NCBI RefSeq assembly: GCF_014646655.1
Contig: NZ_BMNR01000002.1
Coordinates: 461,942 to 525,941, forward strand
From: Yeosuana aromativorans
Lineage (GTDB): Bacteria; Bacteroidota; Bacteroidia; Flavobacteriales; Flavobacteriaceae
Length of the DNA stretch: 64,000 bases
Direction: 5' to 3'
The notes under the pieces are model-generated. The model was given only the letters and a program-made list of their open reading frames with translations, was not told where the DNA came from and did no database searches. Made by a program: the position numbers and the translations under genes. Of the stretch, positions 28,877-38,188 are shown piece by piece. Positions within the stretch are counted from its first letter, which is position 1, and every line of letters starts with the position of its first letter.

Positions 28877-29243
28877 TGTGGCAAAGATATAAATTATTCA
28901 ATGCAATGGTTGTGCAAATAAATAAAATCCCTATGAACAAAAACTTATGAAATTTTGATTAAATCACAAATCAAAACATGGAGCAATAGAAAAAGATAAA
29001 AAATAGAACTATCCCATATACCTATCTATTTCGTAGCCATCCTTGCACTATCTATATCATACCCATGTAATATAATTGTTTTATGTATAATAATTGCTTT
29101 TTACCAATATTTGTCCAAACAAATGAAACGGTAATTTTGACTCCAATCATTATTTTGACGAAAAACTCTTTGAAGAACACTTTCTCGGCTCTATCCAATA
29201 AAACTGAATTTATAGTTCTTGGTAACTAAAATTAGAAAATACA
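28877..29243. other. Non-coding stretch upstream of the DUF6660-like gene
   Basis: No gene or remnant recognised. The right half holds a run without AT bias change, and an AT-rich spaced repeat TTTTGAT/ATCAAAA near 28954-28977 is too loosely spaced to call an operator. It should contain the promoter for the minus-strand operon leading to the czc pump. Confidence 0.4.
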
Positions 29244-29275
29244 AAAAGAGCTGAAGTAATTACTTCGGCTCTTTT
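29244..29275 (-). terminator. Intrinsic terminator of the distal yceI gene
   Basis: AAAAGAGCTGAAGTAA pairs with TTACTTCGGCTCTTTT (one G-T pair), a 16-bp stem, starting 19 bases after the yceI stop. The minus strand continues with TTTTTG. The A/T-flanked stem would work in both directions. Confidence 0.85.
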
Positions 29276-29293
29276 AAGATTTTAAAAGTAAAT

Positions 29294-29872
29294 TTAATAT
29301 TCTTCAACTCTCAGTTGAAAATTAATATCAATAGTATCTTTTACGACTATGAGCCCAAAGGCTTTTTTTGGTGGCTCTAAATTAAAATCACGAAGATTTA
29401 AACTCAATATACCTTTAATAAGTAATGTGTCTTCACCTTCAAATTCGATAGGTATGCTATAAGATCTTGTAATACCTGCAATCTCTATATCCAATAGTGC
29501 TTGGATTCGATTTTCATTATTTGGGTCTTCACTTATTTCCTTTAATTTAATGAATATGTGTGGGTAAGTTTCCGATTTTAAAAGTTTTTGAAAATCATTG
29601 TTTATTCCTGTTCCTCCACAATCAAAATTAGCATTATCTAATACTAAGGTTGTTTTATCAAAAATAATCTCATCTTTATATTTCCTAAAAAAAACAGGAA
29701 TAGGTTTATTCAATTTTGAGACATTGTATTGACACTTAAATGTACTGATATTTGTTTTTCCTTTAATAAGAATTTTGCTGGTGGGTGCTATTAAAACAGA
29801 CGTACTTCCAACAAACGCATTTGTAAAAGCCAATGTTGCTAAAATAGAGATAAAAAATAGAATCTTTTTCAT
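29294..29872 (-). CDS. YceI-family periplasmic protein (distal copy)
   Basis: 192 residues with a signal peptide (FFISILATLAFTNAFVG) and a lipocalin-like YceI barrel: KGKTNISTFKCQY at the start and the family ending LNLRDFNLEPPKKAFGLIVV. YceI proteins bind isoprenoid-type lipids in the periplasm. It follows the porin gene with a strong terminator between them, so it has reduced or separate transcription. It differs from the copy at 31326-31907 in sequence and length of loops. Confidence 0.88.
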   Translation of the reverse strand: MKKILFFISILATLAFTNAFVGSTSVLIAPTSKILIKGKTNISTFKCQYNVSKLNKPIPVFFRKYKDEIIFDKTTLVLDNANFDCGGTGINNDFQKLLKSETYPHIFIKLKEISEDPNNENRIQALLDIEIAGITRSYSIPIEFEGEDTLLIKGILSLNLRDFNLEPPKKAFGLIVVKDTIDINFQLRVEEY

Positions 29873-29920
29873 GTCCTTATTTATTAACTAATGGTTTTCA
29901 GGTTTTAATAATTAAAAAAA

Positions 29921-29986
29921 GTAAGTCTAAAAGTATACGAGTCTTTTAATTAAATTTCTAACTCATAATTATACTTTTAGACTTAC
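29921..29986 (-). terminator. 17-bp stem terminator after the porin-like gene
   Basis: GTAAGTCTAAAAGTATA (29921-29937) pairs perfectly with TATACTTTTAGACTTAC (29970-29986) around a 32-base loop. On the minus strand it begins 17 bases after the porin stop and is followed directly by TTTTTTT, a good intrinsic terminator. Confidence 0.8.
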
Positions 29987-30002
29987 CATTGTACTTATTT
30001 TT

Positions 30003-31271
30003 TTAGAAACTTATAACTGCTTCAGCTATGAGTCCGTTAAATTTACCATCTTCTAAAAGGTTTCCTGCTGGATAATCTTTATATTTTTGAACTACATATT
30101 CGGCTTTCATCAAGATGTTTTTGGTCATAAACCAACCAGCTCCTAATTGAAATCTATTGATGTTTACATCGTCTCCACTAGCTAGTTCAGCATTTACGGT
30201 ATTGTAACGGCCGCCAAAATACAAGTTTTCAGAATTTCCAAATCTGTAAAGAATCTCACCGGCATATTGTTGTGTTTGTCTTCTGCTGCTTTCTGCCAAA
30301 CTTCTACCTGAAGTTAATTCAACTGTACCAAAAGCTTCTAAACCACCATATTTAATAAATGGGTTTATCATTACGGCTGTGATTTTATTTTTAAAACCAG
30401 GATCAAAACGACCAGATCTAAAGTTATCGCTTGTAGCAGTGGCATCTTCCATAACGCTGTAATATCTAGAACCTGCTCTATCTGCGGTGTACAAATATAC
30501 ACTTGGTGCATAGCCTGTGTTGTACAACGAACCTGTTAACCTGAATCTGAAATCGTCAGTTATTTGTTTGTCGTATCCAATTTTTGCCAAGAAAGCTGCG
30601 CCTCCTGTAGTTCCATTTGATTCTTTTACGTTTTGGTTTAATTTACCGTTGCTAAAACCAATCATACCTAAAAATCCACTATCAGTTCTGTACAACAACT
30701 CAGCACCAACCTCTGTAGTAAATGAATCCATAATTAAGTTACCAACAAATGGGTTGTAAATGGCTTGGGCATTATCACTTCTTCTAAAATGGGCATCGCC
30801 ATAGTTGTTTTCCATGTGGCCTATTTTAATAGTGGCATGGCTCATGAAGTCTTCCAAGAATCCTTTACTAATAAAATCCAATTTATCAATTTGGAAATAT
30901 CCGCCTTTTACATAAGTATTATTGTGGTGTCTAGATGATAAATACGTTCTTAAGTGCATTCTTACGCCTTCTGCCAATACAACATCTAAATCTAAGTTAG
31001 CCGTTGCCAAGTTAAAGTTGCTTCCTATTTTTCCTAAAGGAATAGCTCCTGAGTTCTCGTTATCAAGCGCTTGGAATTGTAGAGTGGAGGCACCACCAAT
31101 TCTTACTTGCACCCCATCAAAATTGGTCACACTGTCTTTTGGGCTTTCAAATACATTTAAGCCACGTTGGTCCGGCAACCTGTAATTGTTTAAATCTCTG
31201 TTTTGGGCATAAAAACCGAATCCTGTTAATATGGCCACCAATAGTATTGATTTTTTAAAATTTGTGTTCAT
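30003..31271 (-). CDS. Outer-membrane porin-like beta-barrel protein
   Basis: 422 residues with a signal peptide (ILLVAILTGFGFYAQ). The mature protein has alternating hydrophobic strands, aromatic girdles and the C-terminal strand ending GLIAEAVISF, as in 16-strand porins. Segments like ATANLDLDVVLAEGVRMHLR and LYRTDSGFLGMIGFSNGK fit a trimeric porin. It is sandwiched between two yceI genes and lies downstream of the palindrome sites, so it probably shares their control. The solute is unknown. Confidence 0.75.
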   Translation of the reverse strand: MNTNFKKSILLVAILTGFGFYAQNRDLNNYRLPDQRGLNVFESPKDSVTNFDGVQVRIGGASTLQFQALDNENSGAIPLGKIGSNFNLATANLDLDVVLAEGVRMHLRTYLSSRHHNNTYVKGGYFQIDKLDFISKGFLEDFMSHATIKIGHMENNYGDAHFRRSDNAQAIYNPFVGNLIMDSFTTEVGAELLYRTDSGFLGMIGFSNGKLNQNVKESNGTTGGAAFLAKIGYDKQITDDFRFRLTGSLYNTGYAPSVYLYTADRAGSRYYSVMEDATATSDNFRSGRFDPGFKNKITAVMINPFIKYGGLEAFGTVELTSGRSLAESSRRQTQQYAGEILYRFGNSENLYFGGRYNTVNAELASGDDVNINRFQLGAGWFMTKNILMKAEYVVQKYKDYPAGNLLEDGKFNGLIAEAVISF

Positions 31272-31325
31272 AATTTCTGTTGTTTAATTGTTTTGATATT
31301 TAATTTATTTATTTACTTTTTTGAT

Positions 31326-31907
31326 TTATTTGAATATTGTTGAAAATTCAACGGTAATTTCGTCGCCGGTGGTTATTGTTCCAAATAAGGCTGTTGGTGG
31401 TTCTATATTAAACTCGGTCATTTTAATTTTTTTCTCACCAGTCAGTTTAATTTTGGAATCGGTAACACTAAGTGTAAAATCTAAAGAGATAGTTTTTTTA
31501 ACACCAGCAATGGTTAAATCTCCAATGGCATTTACATCAAACACTCCATTATCTTTGCTAATGGTTTTTTTAACTTCAGTTAATTGGAATGAAATAGTTT
31601 TATACTTATCCGTTTTTAAAGCTTTATAAGTGTTTTTATCCATACCACGTTTGCCACTTTTTAAACTTTCAGCCACAATATTAATATTGATTTTTTCTAT
31701 TTGACCAGTTTCAAGGTTGTTGAAATTTATTTTGCCGCTTTGGTCTTCAGCAACTTCATGCCAATCGTGTATGCTAGAAGTTCCCATAATTTTTAATGAT
31801 GATTCTTCTTTTAATAATTTAAACTCTTGGGCTTGAGTTAAATTAAATGTTACTATTAATAGAATTATCAAACTTAAAATTCTAGTACTTATTTTATGCG
31901 TTTTCAT
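31326..31907 (-). CDS. YceI-family periplasmic protein (promoter-proximal copy)
   Basis: 193 residues: signal peptide (LIILLIVTFNLTQAQ), then the YceI barrel with MGTSSIHDWHEVAEDQSG near the start and FNIEPPTALFGTITTG at the end. The SSIHDWH motif is typical of YceI domains. It heads the run yceI-porin-yceI and has two ATGAT/ATCAT palindromes upstream, one 70 bases from the start. Lipid binding is the family role; a redox-linked quinone function is a guess from context. Confidence 0.9.
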   Translation of the reverse strand: MKTHKISTRILSLIILLIVTFNLTQAQEFKLLKEESSLKIMGTSSIHDWHEVAEDQSGKINFNNLETGQIEKININIVAESLKSGKRGMDKNTYKALKTDKYKTISFQLTEVKKTISKDNGVFDVNAIGDLTIAGVKKTISLDFTLSVTDSKIKLTGEKKIKMTEFNIEPPTALFGTITTGDEITVEFSTIFK

Positions 31908-31970
31908 TTTAAAGTTATTTTTTGATTTTTAATTTTAGTACAAATTTCTATACCAAATAGAGTGTAAAAT

Positions 31971-31984
31971 ATGATATATATCAT
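31971..31984. promoter_or_regulatory. Perfect palindrome ATGATATATATCAT, FNR/CRP-like box
   Basis: A perfect 14-bp palindrome, with ATGAT and ATCAT half-sites 4 bases apart, centred 70 bases upstream of the yceI start. A TTTG at 31944-31941 lies 36.5 bases from its centre on the minus strand. The identical palindrome recurs at 54781-54794 with the same spacing to a TTTG. This spacing puts the box near -41.5, where CRP/FNR-type activators bind. Confidence 0.65.
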
Positions 31985-32016
31985 ACCTGAATGACGTGAA
32001 AAAATTTGGCTTTAAA

Positions 32017-32034
32017 ATATGATGTTTATCATAT
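32017..32034. promoter_or_regulatory. Second ATGAT-N4-ATCAT box upstream of yceI
   Basis: ATATGAT-GTTT-ATCATAT has 7-bp arms around a 4-base centre and lies 48 bases upstream of the first box. No TTTG is placed at the matching distance, so this may be an auxiliary site. Confidence 0.55.
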
Positions 32035-32109
32035 CTTAACATAGAAGTCATCTTGATTTTTTGAGTTACAACCTCTTTTATTTATTATTTTTGTTTTCTT
32101 CCAGAAGAT

Positions 32110-33009
32110 CTAATTAGAAATCATCATAATAAAATTCATATTTAAAGTATTATTTGACATCATATTGAATTCGCCCATATTTTGTTCATTTCCAACAGGG
32201 TTCATAATATAACCGTCTAATTCAGCTTCAATAGTATACATTCCTTGCGGAATTCCAATAAACGTATAATTTCCATTATCATCAGAATGGGTTGTGGTAT
32301 AAAGTGCTCCATTATGCATCAATGAAATAGTAGCATTTGGTAAATTTCCAACAGTATCCTGCACATTGCCGTGAATGGTTCCAGACGTTGACATATCCAC
32401 AATACGCATGGTTGGCATAAAGGTAAAACCGCTCATACTCATCATCATATTAGATCCAGATCCAGTGAAGTTCACACCCTCAAGCATAAATGATTGATTA
32501 ACATCCATATCTAACAAAAACTCGCTCATACCACCTTCTGTAATAGTTAAGGCATTATTTAAAGTGATATCAATACTTTTGTTGTTTGAATTTAACATCA
32601 TCCTACCTTGCATCATGCCGTTACCAGAATAGCCATCTTGATTCATATTATATGTGTACGTATCACCATTTTTAGTGACCATTTCTGTAGATGACACATA
32701 TAAACGCATCAAATCATAATTTCCTACGGGAATTTCAGTATTTGCCATGGTTTCAGTTATACCATTTATCAGTTCTAATAAATTATATGTCATTGGTGTA
32801 TTCATGATGTTTATCATAGAATTAGTATCAGCATTATTGCCGATTTCAATTTTATCAATGGTTACACTTGCCGACATGAATTGATCATAATGCATTGGTG
32901 CATCACTCAGTTTAACTGAAAGCGTGCCTTTTGGTTCGGCTGTGTCATTTGAGCAACTTGCTACAGCTATTAACAATAGTGTAACGAAAAAATATTTTAT
33001 ATTTTTCAT
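32110..33009 (-). CDS. DUF4382 lipoprotein with carboxypeptidase-regulatory-like domain
   Basis: 299 residues with a lipobox (LLIAVASCSNDT). Residues about 28-190 match DUF4382 (GTLSVKLSDAPMHYDQFMSA), and about 200-295 a carboxypeptidase-regulatory-like beta-sandwich (GTIHGNVQDTVGNLPNATIS, GIPQGMYTIEAE). The protein is Met- and Asn-rich (GNGMMQGRMML, SGSNMMMSMSG), which fits copper-rich surroundings. Function is unknown. Confidence 0.8.
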   Translation of the reverse strand: MKNIKYFFVTLLLIAVASCSNDTAEPKGTLSVKLSDAPMHYDQFMSASVTIDKIEIGNNADTNSMINIMNTPMTYNLLELINGITETMANTEIPVGNYDLMRLYVSSTEMVTKNGDTYTYNMNQDGYSGNGMMQGRMMLNSNNKSIDITLNNALTITEGGMSEFLLDMDVNQSFMLEGVNFTGSGSNMMMSMSGFTFMPTMRIVDMSTSGTIHGNVQDTVGNLPNATISLMHNGALYTTTHSDDNGNYTFIGIPQGMYTIEAELDGYIMNPVGNEQNMGEFNMMSNNTLNMNFIMMISN

Positions 33010-33131
33010 TTTAATGTATTTTAAAATTAATTATAACGTATTTAAAGTTTGGTCGGTTATAATTTATAATGTAAAAGGAAGTTCAAACAAAATAGTTTCT
33101 AGAATGTTTGATTTAAAAAAGCAGTAGAATA

Positions 33132-33548
33132 TTAAATTCGAAAAACTTGGTATAAAATATTGAAATCATGTGTATTTGGTGGTGGAAAGTAATTCTTGAA
33201 ATGGATTGCCCTGTTTTCTTTTGGGTAAAATAAAACTGCATCAATTAAATTAAAGACTATGAAATTTTGTTGTTGATTATTGAGTTTTAAGATTGGTTCT
33301 TTTTCAAATATTGATCCATTTTTGAGTTGAATTTCTTCTTCGCAACATGTTTTTTTTGAATAAGAAGGGATATTACTTGCTAGCTCACATTTGCCTTCAT
33401 CCATTCCACATTTCTCCGCATTTCCAAAAAAGGATTCAGAAAAAACATGGCCACCGCATAAGTGTTTTTCTACCGTAAAGGAAACAGATGAAAACAGCAC
33501 CAATGCTATTAAGAAAAAGACAGCTATGTTAGAAAAAAATTTTTTCAT
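33132..33548 (-). CDS. HYC_CC_PP family protein (copy 1)
   Basis: 138 residues with an N-terminal membrane/signal segment (AVFFLIALVLFSSVSFTV), then the family hallmarks: HLCGGHVF (HYC position), a central TCCEEE (CC) and the C-terminal FPPPNTHD (PP). These Bacteroidota proteins cluster with copper genes and probably bind metal at the membrane. Two other copies occur at 54190-54600 and 54857-55279. It lies between a possible palindrome box and the DUF4382 gene. Confidence 0.8.
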   Translation of the reverse strand: MKKFFSNIAVFFLIALVLFSSVSFTVEKHLCGGHVFSESFFGNAEKCGMDEGKCELASNIPSYSKKTCCEEEIQLKNGSIFEKEPILKLNNQQQNFIVFNLIDAVLFYPKENRAIHFKNYFPPPNTHDFNILYQVFRI

Positions 33549-33642
33549 ATTTGAGCCCTAAATATTTAATTTTTAATGATTATTATAATTGAATTATCAA
33601 AATTATTACCCTGCAAGCTAAAGGTTTTATGTATAATTAAAA

Positions 33643-33656
33643 ATGACATTTATCAT
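33643..33656. promoter_or_regulatory. Imperfect palindrome ATGACATTTATCAT upstream of HYC_CC_PP
   Basis: Outer arms ATGA and TCAT match the boxes at 31971 and 54781, but the inner pairs are not complementary. It is centred 101 bases upstream of the start. A TAGCTTG tract about 35 bases from its centre resembles the promoter element seen at the other sites. This is a weaker member of the set. Confidence 0.35.
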
Positions 33657-33668
33657 ATTAAATCTCTT

Positions 33669-36434
33669 TTATAATCTCACATTTCTCAACCTCAAAGAGT
33701 TTGTGATTACAGATACTGAGCTAAAACTCATAGCTAAAGCCGCAATAATTGGTGACAATAACAATCCGAATACAGGGAATAAGACACCTGCAGCAATTGG
33801 CACGCCTAAAACATTATAAGCAAATGAGAAAAATAAATTTTGCTTGATATTTCTCATCACGGAATGACTTAAATTTTTTGCTTTAACAATTCCTTGTAAA
33901 TCGCCTTTAACTAAGGTCATTGAAGCACTTTCAATAGCCACGTCTGTTCCTGTTCCCATAGCAATACCGACATTAGATTGGGCAAGCGCGGGCGCATCAT
34001 TAATACCGTCGCCAGCCATGGCAACTATTTTACCTTCAGCTTGCAATTTTTTAATGACTTCTAATTTATCTTCAGGTAAGCAACTTGCTTTAAAACTGGT
34101 TAAATGTATCTCGTCTGCTACGGCCTTAGCTGTGTTTTCATTGTCCCCAGTTAACATAATAACTTCCACACCTTTATCCATTAATGATTTAACAGCTGCT
34201 TTACTTGTTTCTTTTATAGCATCCGAAATACTAACATAACCTACCGCAGCATTATTAACTGCAATATATGATACCGTTTTACCTAATTTTTGTTGTGAAA
34301 CAATCTTAGCTTCTAATTCTTTAGAAACAGAAGCATTTATTTGTTCCATCAATTTTTTATTTCCTAAAGCAACTTTATTTTTAGCAACGGTTCCTATCAC
34401 CCCTTTACCTGCAACAGCCTCAAAATCATCAACTTTTATAAGCTTTGTTTTATTTTGCTTCGCATAATTTACAACGGCTTGCGCCAATGGATGTTCACTA
34501 TATTGATTTAGAGAAGCTATTTGCTGTAACAATTCGCTATTTTTATCATCCGTCGCATATACCTTTTCAACCGAGGGCTTTCCTTCGGTTAAGGTCCCTG
34601 TTTTATCAGTTATTAAAACATTTACCTTATTCATGGTTTCAAGTGCTTCAGCATTTTTTATTAATACACCATTTTGGGCACCTTTGCCAACACCTACCAT
34701 AACCGACATGGGTGTTGCCAATCCTAACGCACATGGGCAAGCAATGATCAGCACTGCAACTGCATTAACAAAGGCATAAACCATGGCAGGTTCTGGGCCA
34801 AAATTGGCCCATATAATAAATGTTATGATAGAAACCAAAACCACAATGGGGACAAAATATTTAGAGATGGTATCCGCTAATTTTTGAATGGGAGCTCTGG
34901 ATCGGCTCGCATCATTTACCATTTGGATAATTTGTGATAATAAGGTTTCAGAACCTACACGTTCCGCTTTCATAACAAAAGATTGTGTGCCGTTTATGGT
35001 GCCTGAACTTACTTTATCATCCACTGTTTTATCAACAGGAATTGGTTCCCCGGTAATCATGGATTCATCAATACTGCTTTTTCCTTCAAAAATTACGCCA
35101 TCCACGGGGATTTTATCACCTGGCTTTACCCGCAACAAGTCCCCGGCTTTAATGTCATGAATGGACACTACTTTGTCTTCGCCATCCACTACTAAAGTGG
35201 CTTCCGAAGGTGCCAGTTTTAACAATTCTTTTATGGCGCCACTGGTTTGGCTATGTGCTCTGGCTTCTAATAATTGCCCTAATAAAACTAAGGTTAATAT
35301 GACTGCTGTGGCTTCAAAATAAAGACTTACATCTCCACTATTGCCTTTAAACTCGGCAGGAAATACATCAGGAAATAAAAGACCGACAATGCTAAATATA
35401 AATGCAGCTCCGGTTCCTATGCCAACCAAGGTAAACATATTTAAATTCCAAGTTATAATAGATTTCCATGCGCGTTCAAAAAACATCCAACAGGCATAAA
35501 AAACTACTGGTAGTGTTAGTGCAAACTGAACCCAATCCCAATTATATTGCGGCATAATGCTTAATAATGGGTTTTTTGGCAAATACATGGCTAATGAAAT
35601 CAATAAAACAGGCACAGCGAAAACAGTGGCAATCTTCATTTTTTTTGCCAACATATTGAATGTTTTTAATTCTTCGCTTTCATCGGGCTCCATTGGAATT
35701 AAATCCATACCACAAATTGGACAACTTCCCGGTACATCCTTTATAATTTCGGGATGCATAGGGCATGTATATTTGGTATCGCTAACTAATTTTGGTTGCT
35801 CAATTAAATCCATTCCGCATTTTGGGCAACTACCTGCTTTATCATAGGTTTTTTCCCCTTCACAATGCATTGGGCAATAAAACACGCCATTGCCTTCTTT
35901 TATAGGCCCATGGCTGTGTTGGTGCTCATCTGCATGCTTCTTGCTTTCTGTTTTTCCATGTTTTAGTCCTAAAGACTCTCTAGGCACCAAGGTCATTTTA
36001 CATTTAGGACATTTCCCTGGCTCATCACTTACAACTTCTGGGTGCATTGGGCATGTATATTCAGCCTTTTGTTCTACTAAATGCATTCCACATATTGGGC
36101 AATCGCCGGCCTCTTTATAAGTTTTCTCTCCTTCGCAATGCATAGGGCAATAAAACTCGCTACTGCTTTCCTTTACACTTTCATGCGAATGCTTGTGGTT
36201 TTCTTGCTTATTGCTTTCTTGTCCGGGCATTTCAATAGTATAATGCAACCCCGCTTTTAATAAGGTGTCTTGCAATTTTTCTATTGAAATATGGGATGTC
36301 ATTTCAACAACAACTTCTTCCTTTTTTAAATTTGCAGTTACTTGGGTAATTTCTTTTAAACTTCCTAAAGCACTTTCAACATTGGTTTTACAACCCATGC
36401 AAGTCATTCCTGTTATTTTATAAGTGTGTTTCAT
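33669..36434 (-). CDS. copA-like: Copper P1B-ATPase with HMA and four heavy-metal-binding domains
   Basis: 921 residues. An N-terminal HMA domain ([11 protein letters not shown], residues 1-70) is followed by His-rich linkers and four YHS-like heavy-metal-binding modules of two alternating types: [13 protein letters not shown] at about 93 and 185, and YTCPMHPE at about 128 and 223, each ending in CPxCxM. The pump core has TGEPIPVDK, the copper-type CPC in [35 protein letters not shown] and [13 protein letters not shown]. It exports Cu(I) or Ag(I) from the cytoplasm. The fourfold module array is unusual and would add several metal sites. Confidence 0.94.
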   Translation of the reverse strand: MKHTYKITGMTCMGCKTNVESALGSLKEITQVTANLKKEEVVVEMTSHISIEKLQDTLLKAGLHYTIEMPGQESNKQENHKHSHESVKESSSEFYCPMHCEGEKTYKEAGDCPICGMHLVEQKAEYTCPMHPEVVSDEPGKCPKCKMTLVPRESLGLKHGKTESKKHADEHQHSHGPIKEGNGVFYCPMHCEGEKTYDKAGSCPKCGMDLIEQPKLVSDTKYTCPMHPEIIKDVPGSCPICGMDLIPMEPDESEELKTFNMLAKKMKIATVFAVPVLLISLAMYLPKNPLLSIMPQYNWDWVQFALTLPVVFYACWMFFERAWKSIITWNLNMFTLVGIGTGAAFIFSIVGLLFPDVFPAEFKGNSGDVSLYFEATAVILTLVLLGQLLEARAHSQTSGAIKELLKLAPSEATLVVDGEDKVVSIHDIKAGDLLRVKPGDKIPVDGVIFEGKSSIDESMITGEPIPVDKTVDDKVSSGTINGTQSFVMKAERVGSETLLSQIIQMVNDASRSRAPIQKLADTISKYFVPIVVLVSIITFIIWANFGPEPAMVYAFVNAVAVLIIACPCALGLATPMSVMVGVGKGAQNGVLIKNAEALETMNKVNVLITDKTGTLTEGKPSVEKVYATDDKNSELLQQIASLNQYSEHPLAQAVVNYAKQNKTKLIKVDDFEAVAGKGVIGTVAKNKVALGNKKLMEQINASVSKELEAKIVSQQKLGKTVSYIAVNNAAVGYVSISDAIKETSKAAVKSLMDKGVEVIMLTGDNENTAKAVADEIHLTSFKASCLPEDKLEVIKKLQAEGKIVAMAGDGINDAPALAQSNVGIAMGTGTDVAIESASMTLVKGDLQGIVKAKNLSHSVMRNIKQNLFFSFAYNVLGVPIAAGVLFPVFGLLLSPIIAALAMSFSSVSVITNSLRLRNVRL

Positions 36435-36736
36435 TATCTTATTTATCTAATTTTATGTTAAGGTCTATTTAAATCCTATCATATTATAAAGGATTTTGGT
36501 TAAAACGCATCATATTTTATTATTCTATTTACTTTTACTTAACTCACGTACATCCTCTAATATTTTCTACTTCTAACTTCCGAAATTCCAATAGACTGCA
36601 ATTTAAAAGCTTTAATCCTAAACAATTAGCATATTTAATTTCTATAAAATAATCGATACTGTCGAAATACGTCTAGGACAAGCCATTTTTTTTATGTTGA
36701 GGATAATGTTCATTTTCTTTATGACTAAAACAAATA
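36435..36736. other. Upstream region of the copper ATPase, no gene seen
   Basis: No open frame with family features. It contains the promoter region of copA, with two TATCAT/CATCATAT half-sites (36478-36483, 36508-36515) reminiscent of the palindrome arms and a short inverted repeat AATCC/GGATT near 36474-36496. None is a clear operator. Confidence 0.4.
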
Positions 36737-36901
36737 TTACCTAGCGTTGGAAAGCGAATAATAGTAACCAGCAATAGTTCCTAATAAAAGAATAATTATA
36801 ATGGCGAGTATTCCAATAATTTTATCTTTTCTTGAAATATCACTTTTCGTTTTATGTGATTTCCTTTTGTTCTTTCTTTTATTTCTTCTAGTTTCACTCA
36901 C
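36737..36901 (-). CDS. Small single-pass membrane protein
   Basis: 54 residues starting with GTG: a very basic N-terminus (SETRRNKRKNKRKSHKTKSD) then one transmembrane helix (KIIGILAIIIILLLGTIAGY) and a short tail YYSLSNAR. The basic cytoplasmic stretch and hydrophobic helix imply an inner-membrane tail anchor. It is too short for a family call. It lies near two other very small membrane proteins before the copper ATPase. Confidence 0.55.
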   Translation of the reverse strand: MSETRRNKRKNKRKSHKTKSDISRKDKIIGILAIIIILLLGTIAGYYYSLSNAR

Positions 36902-36997
36902 TTCTTTTTATTGTTATGTCTATAATAATAGCTAGTTATTAATGGTCATACAATTGCTTATCTAAAATTAATAGACGCGAATTTTAGATTTATCCTC

Positions 36998-37132
36998 CTA
37001 ACCAAGCAATTGTTTAACCAATGCACCAACAACTATTAGAGCTATTATCGTGTAGACTATATAGTTGAGCCATTTCTTTATGTTAAACTTTTTGTTGGTG
37101 TTTTGGTGATTCTCTTTACAGCATTCTTTCAT
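36998..37132 (-). CDS. Small membrane protein with N-terminal Cys-Cys
   Basis: 44 residues: MKECCKENHQNTNKKFNIKK, then one membrane helix (LNYIVYTIIALIVVGALVKQ) and LLG. The CC and His near the start could bind copper. No family is recognised. The position between copA and the Met-rich genes, and an intact frame with stop, support a real gene. Confidence 0.6.
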   Translation of the reverse strand: MKECCKENHQNTNKKFNIKKWLNYIVYTIIALIVVGALVKQLLG

Positions 37133-37330
37133 AATTGTTCTAGTACCTTTTGTTATTTACCATGTTAAATTTCCAATATTTAAAAATGTAAAACGCACGG
37201 CTACTAATCCATCAACCCAAAAACATTCTTCTTTCAAAATTCAATTTACAATTTCGGACCATTTTCTATACATTTTGGTCAAGTGGCTTTCTGTCACAGC
37301 TTGCTATTTTTTATACTGGGACATTCACTA

Positions 37331-37534
37331 TTAGGAACGTTTAGGTTCATCACAGTCTTTAAACTGATCGGGAGTTTTTCCACACATACTGCATGGTTCT
37401 CCATTTTTATTGAGCATAGGGTTTTGGCTTGCACAGGTTCCGGCAAACTTACCTCCTTTTTTGGCCCAAAGTTTTATGGCTATTCCCGTTATTCCCAATC
37501 CTATTAGGATAAAAGTGATTAATAAAAGTTTCAT
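37331..37534 (-). CDS. Small membrane or secreted Cys-rich protein
   Basis: 67 residues: an N-terminal helix (MKLLLITFILIGLGITGIAI), then a Cys-rich tail CASQNPMLNKNGEPCSMCGK and KDCDEP. Similar small proteins are annotated as membrane or secreted proteins in Bacteroidota. A metal- or redox-linked role is possible from the CSMC motif, but unproven. Confidence 0.7.
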   Translation of the reverse strand: MKLLLITFILIGLGITGIAIKLWAKKGGKFAGTCASQNPMLNKNGEPCSMCGKTPDQFKDCDEPKRS

Positions 37535-37648
37535 CTTTTTAGAGTTTATCTATTTTTCTTGTTTTGCGAACCACCAAATTGTCTAAAGGACAATTATTAG
37601 TGGGATAATCCATAAATACATCATGATTTCTAGATTTTAAAATGTGCT

Positions 37649-38080
37649 CTAGTTTGTATGCATATTGCCCGTGTTCATTCCTTTGGCACTCATCATCTTG
37701 ATGCAGGAATTCATACACTCATCGCTCATCATGCCTTGATCGTGCATCATTTGCATCATGTGAGTCATCATTTTTTCGTCTTTCATCATGGAGTGCATCA
37801 TATTCATTGACATTATACTGTCATTCATCATATTCATACCTTCACTATTCATCATCATATTCATCATTCCTTTATCCCCTTGCATCATTTGCATAGCACG
37901 CGGATTGTTTTTCATTTTTCCCATAAATTCTGTCATCATATCATGGTCACCTACGATGTTTTGCATCATTTGACCTCTCATTTCTGGGTTTTGCATCATT
38001 GCATTTACATTGGCATCTTGTTTGCAGCTTGTTAAGGTAAACAGACCAATTACCGTTAAAAATGTTACTAATGTTTTCAT
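37649..38080 (-). CDS. Met-rich copper-binding lipoprotein (copy 1)
   Basis: 143 residues with a lipobox (GLFTLTSCKQD). About 40 residues are Met, in MM and MMxM pairs through the mature chain (QMMQGDKGMMNMMMNSEGMN), ending SDECMNSCIKMMSAKGM with two Cys. Met clusters bind Cu(I)/Ag(I). The C-terminal SxECMNSCIKMMSAxGM block is nearly identical in the second copy at 56875-57339, so it may be the functional core. It is directly downstream of an HMA-AraC regulator gene, as is the second copy. Confidence 0.82.
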   Translation of the reverse strand: MKTLVTFLTVIGLFTLTSCKQDANVNAMMQNPEMRGQMMQNIVGDHDMMTEFMGKMKNNPRAMQMMQGDKGMMNMMMNSEGMNMMNDSIMSMNMMHSMMKDEKMMTHMMQMMHDQGMMSDECMNSCIKMMSAKGMNTGNMHTN

Positions 38081-38188
38081 AATATTTAAATTTATTGATT
38101 ACTCTTTATATCGTGACTTATTTTGACTTTACTCTAGTTAAAATTAAGCATATCATGTTATTTCCCTTTACATAATTCGGGTCATTGT

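Noticed and set aside
28954-28977. Spaced TTTTGAT/ATCAAAA repeat as an FNR site
   Set aside because: The spacer is about 10 bases, too long for an FNR box, and no TTTG promoter element lies at the distance seen for the real palindromes.
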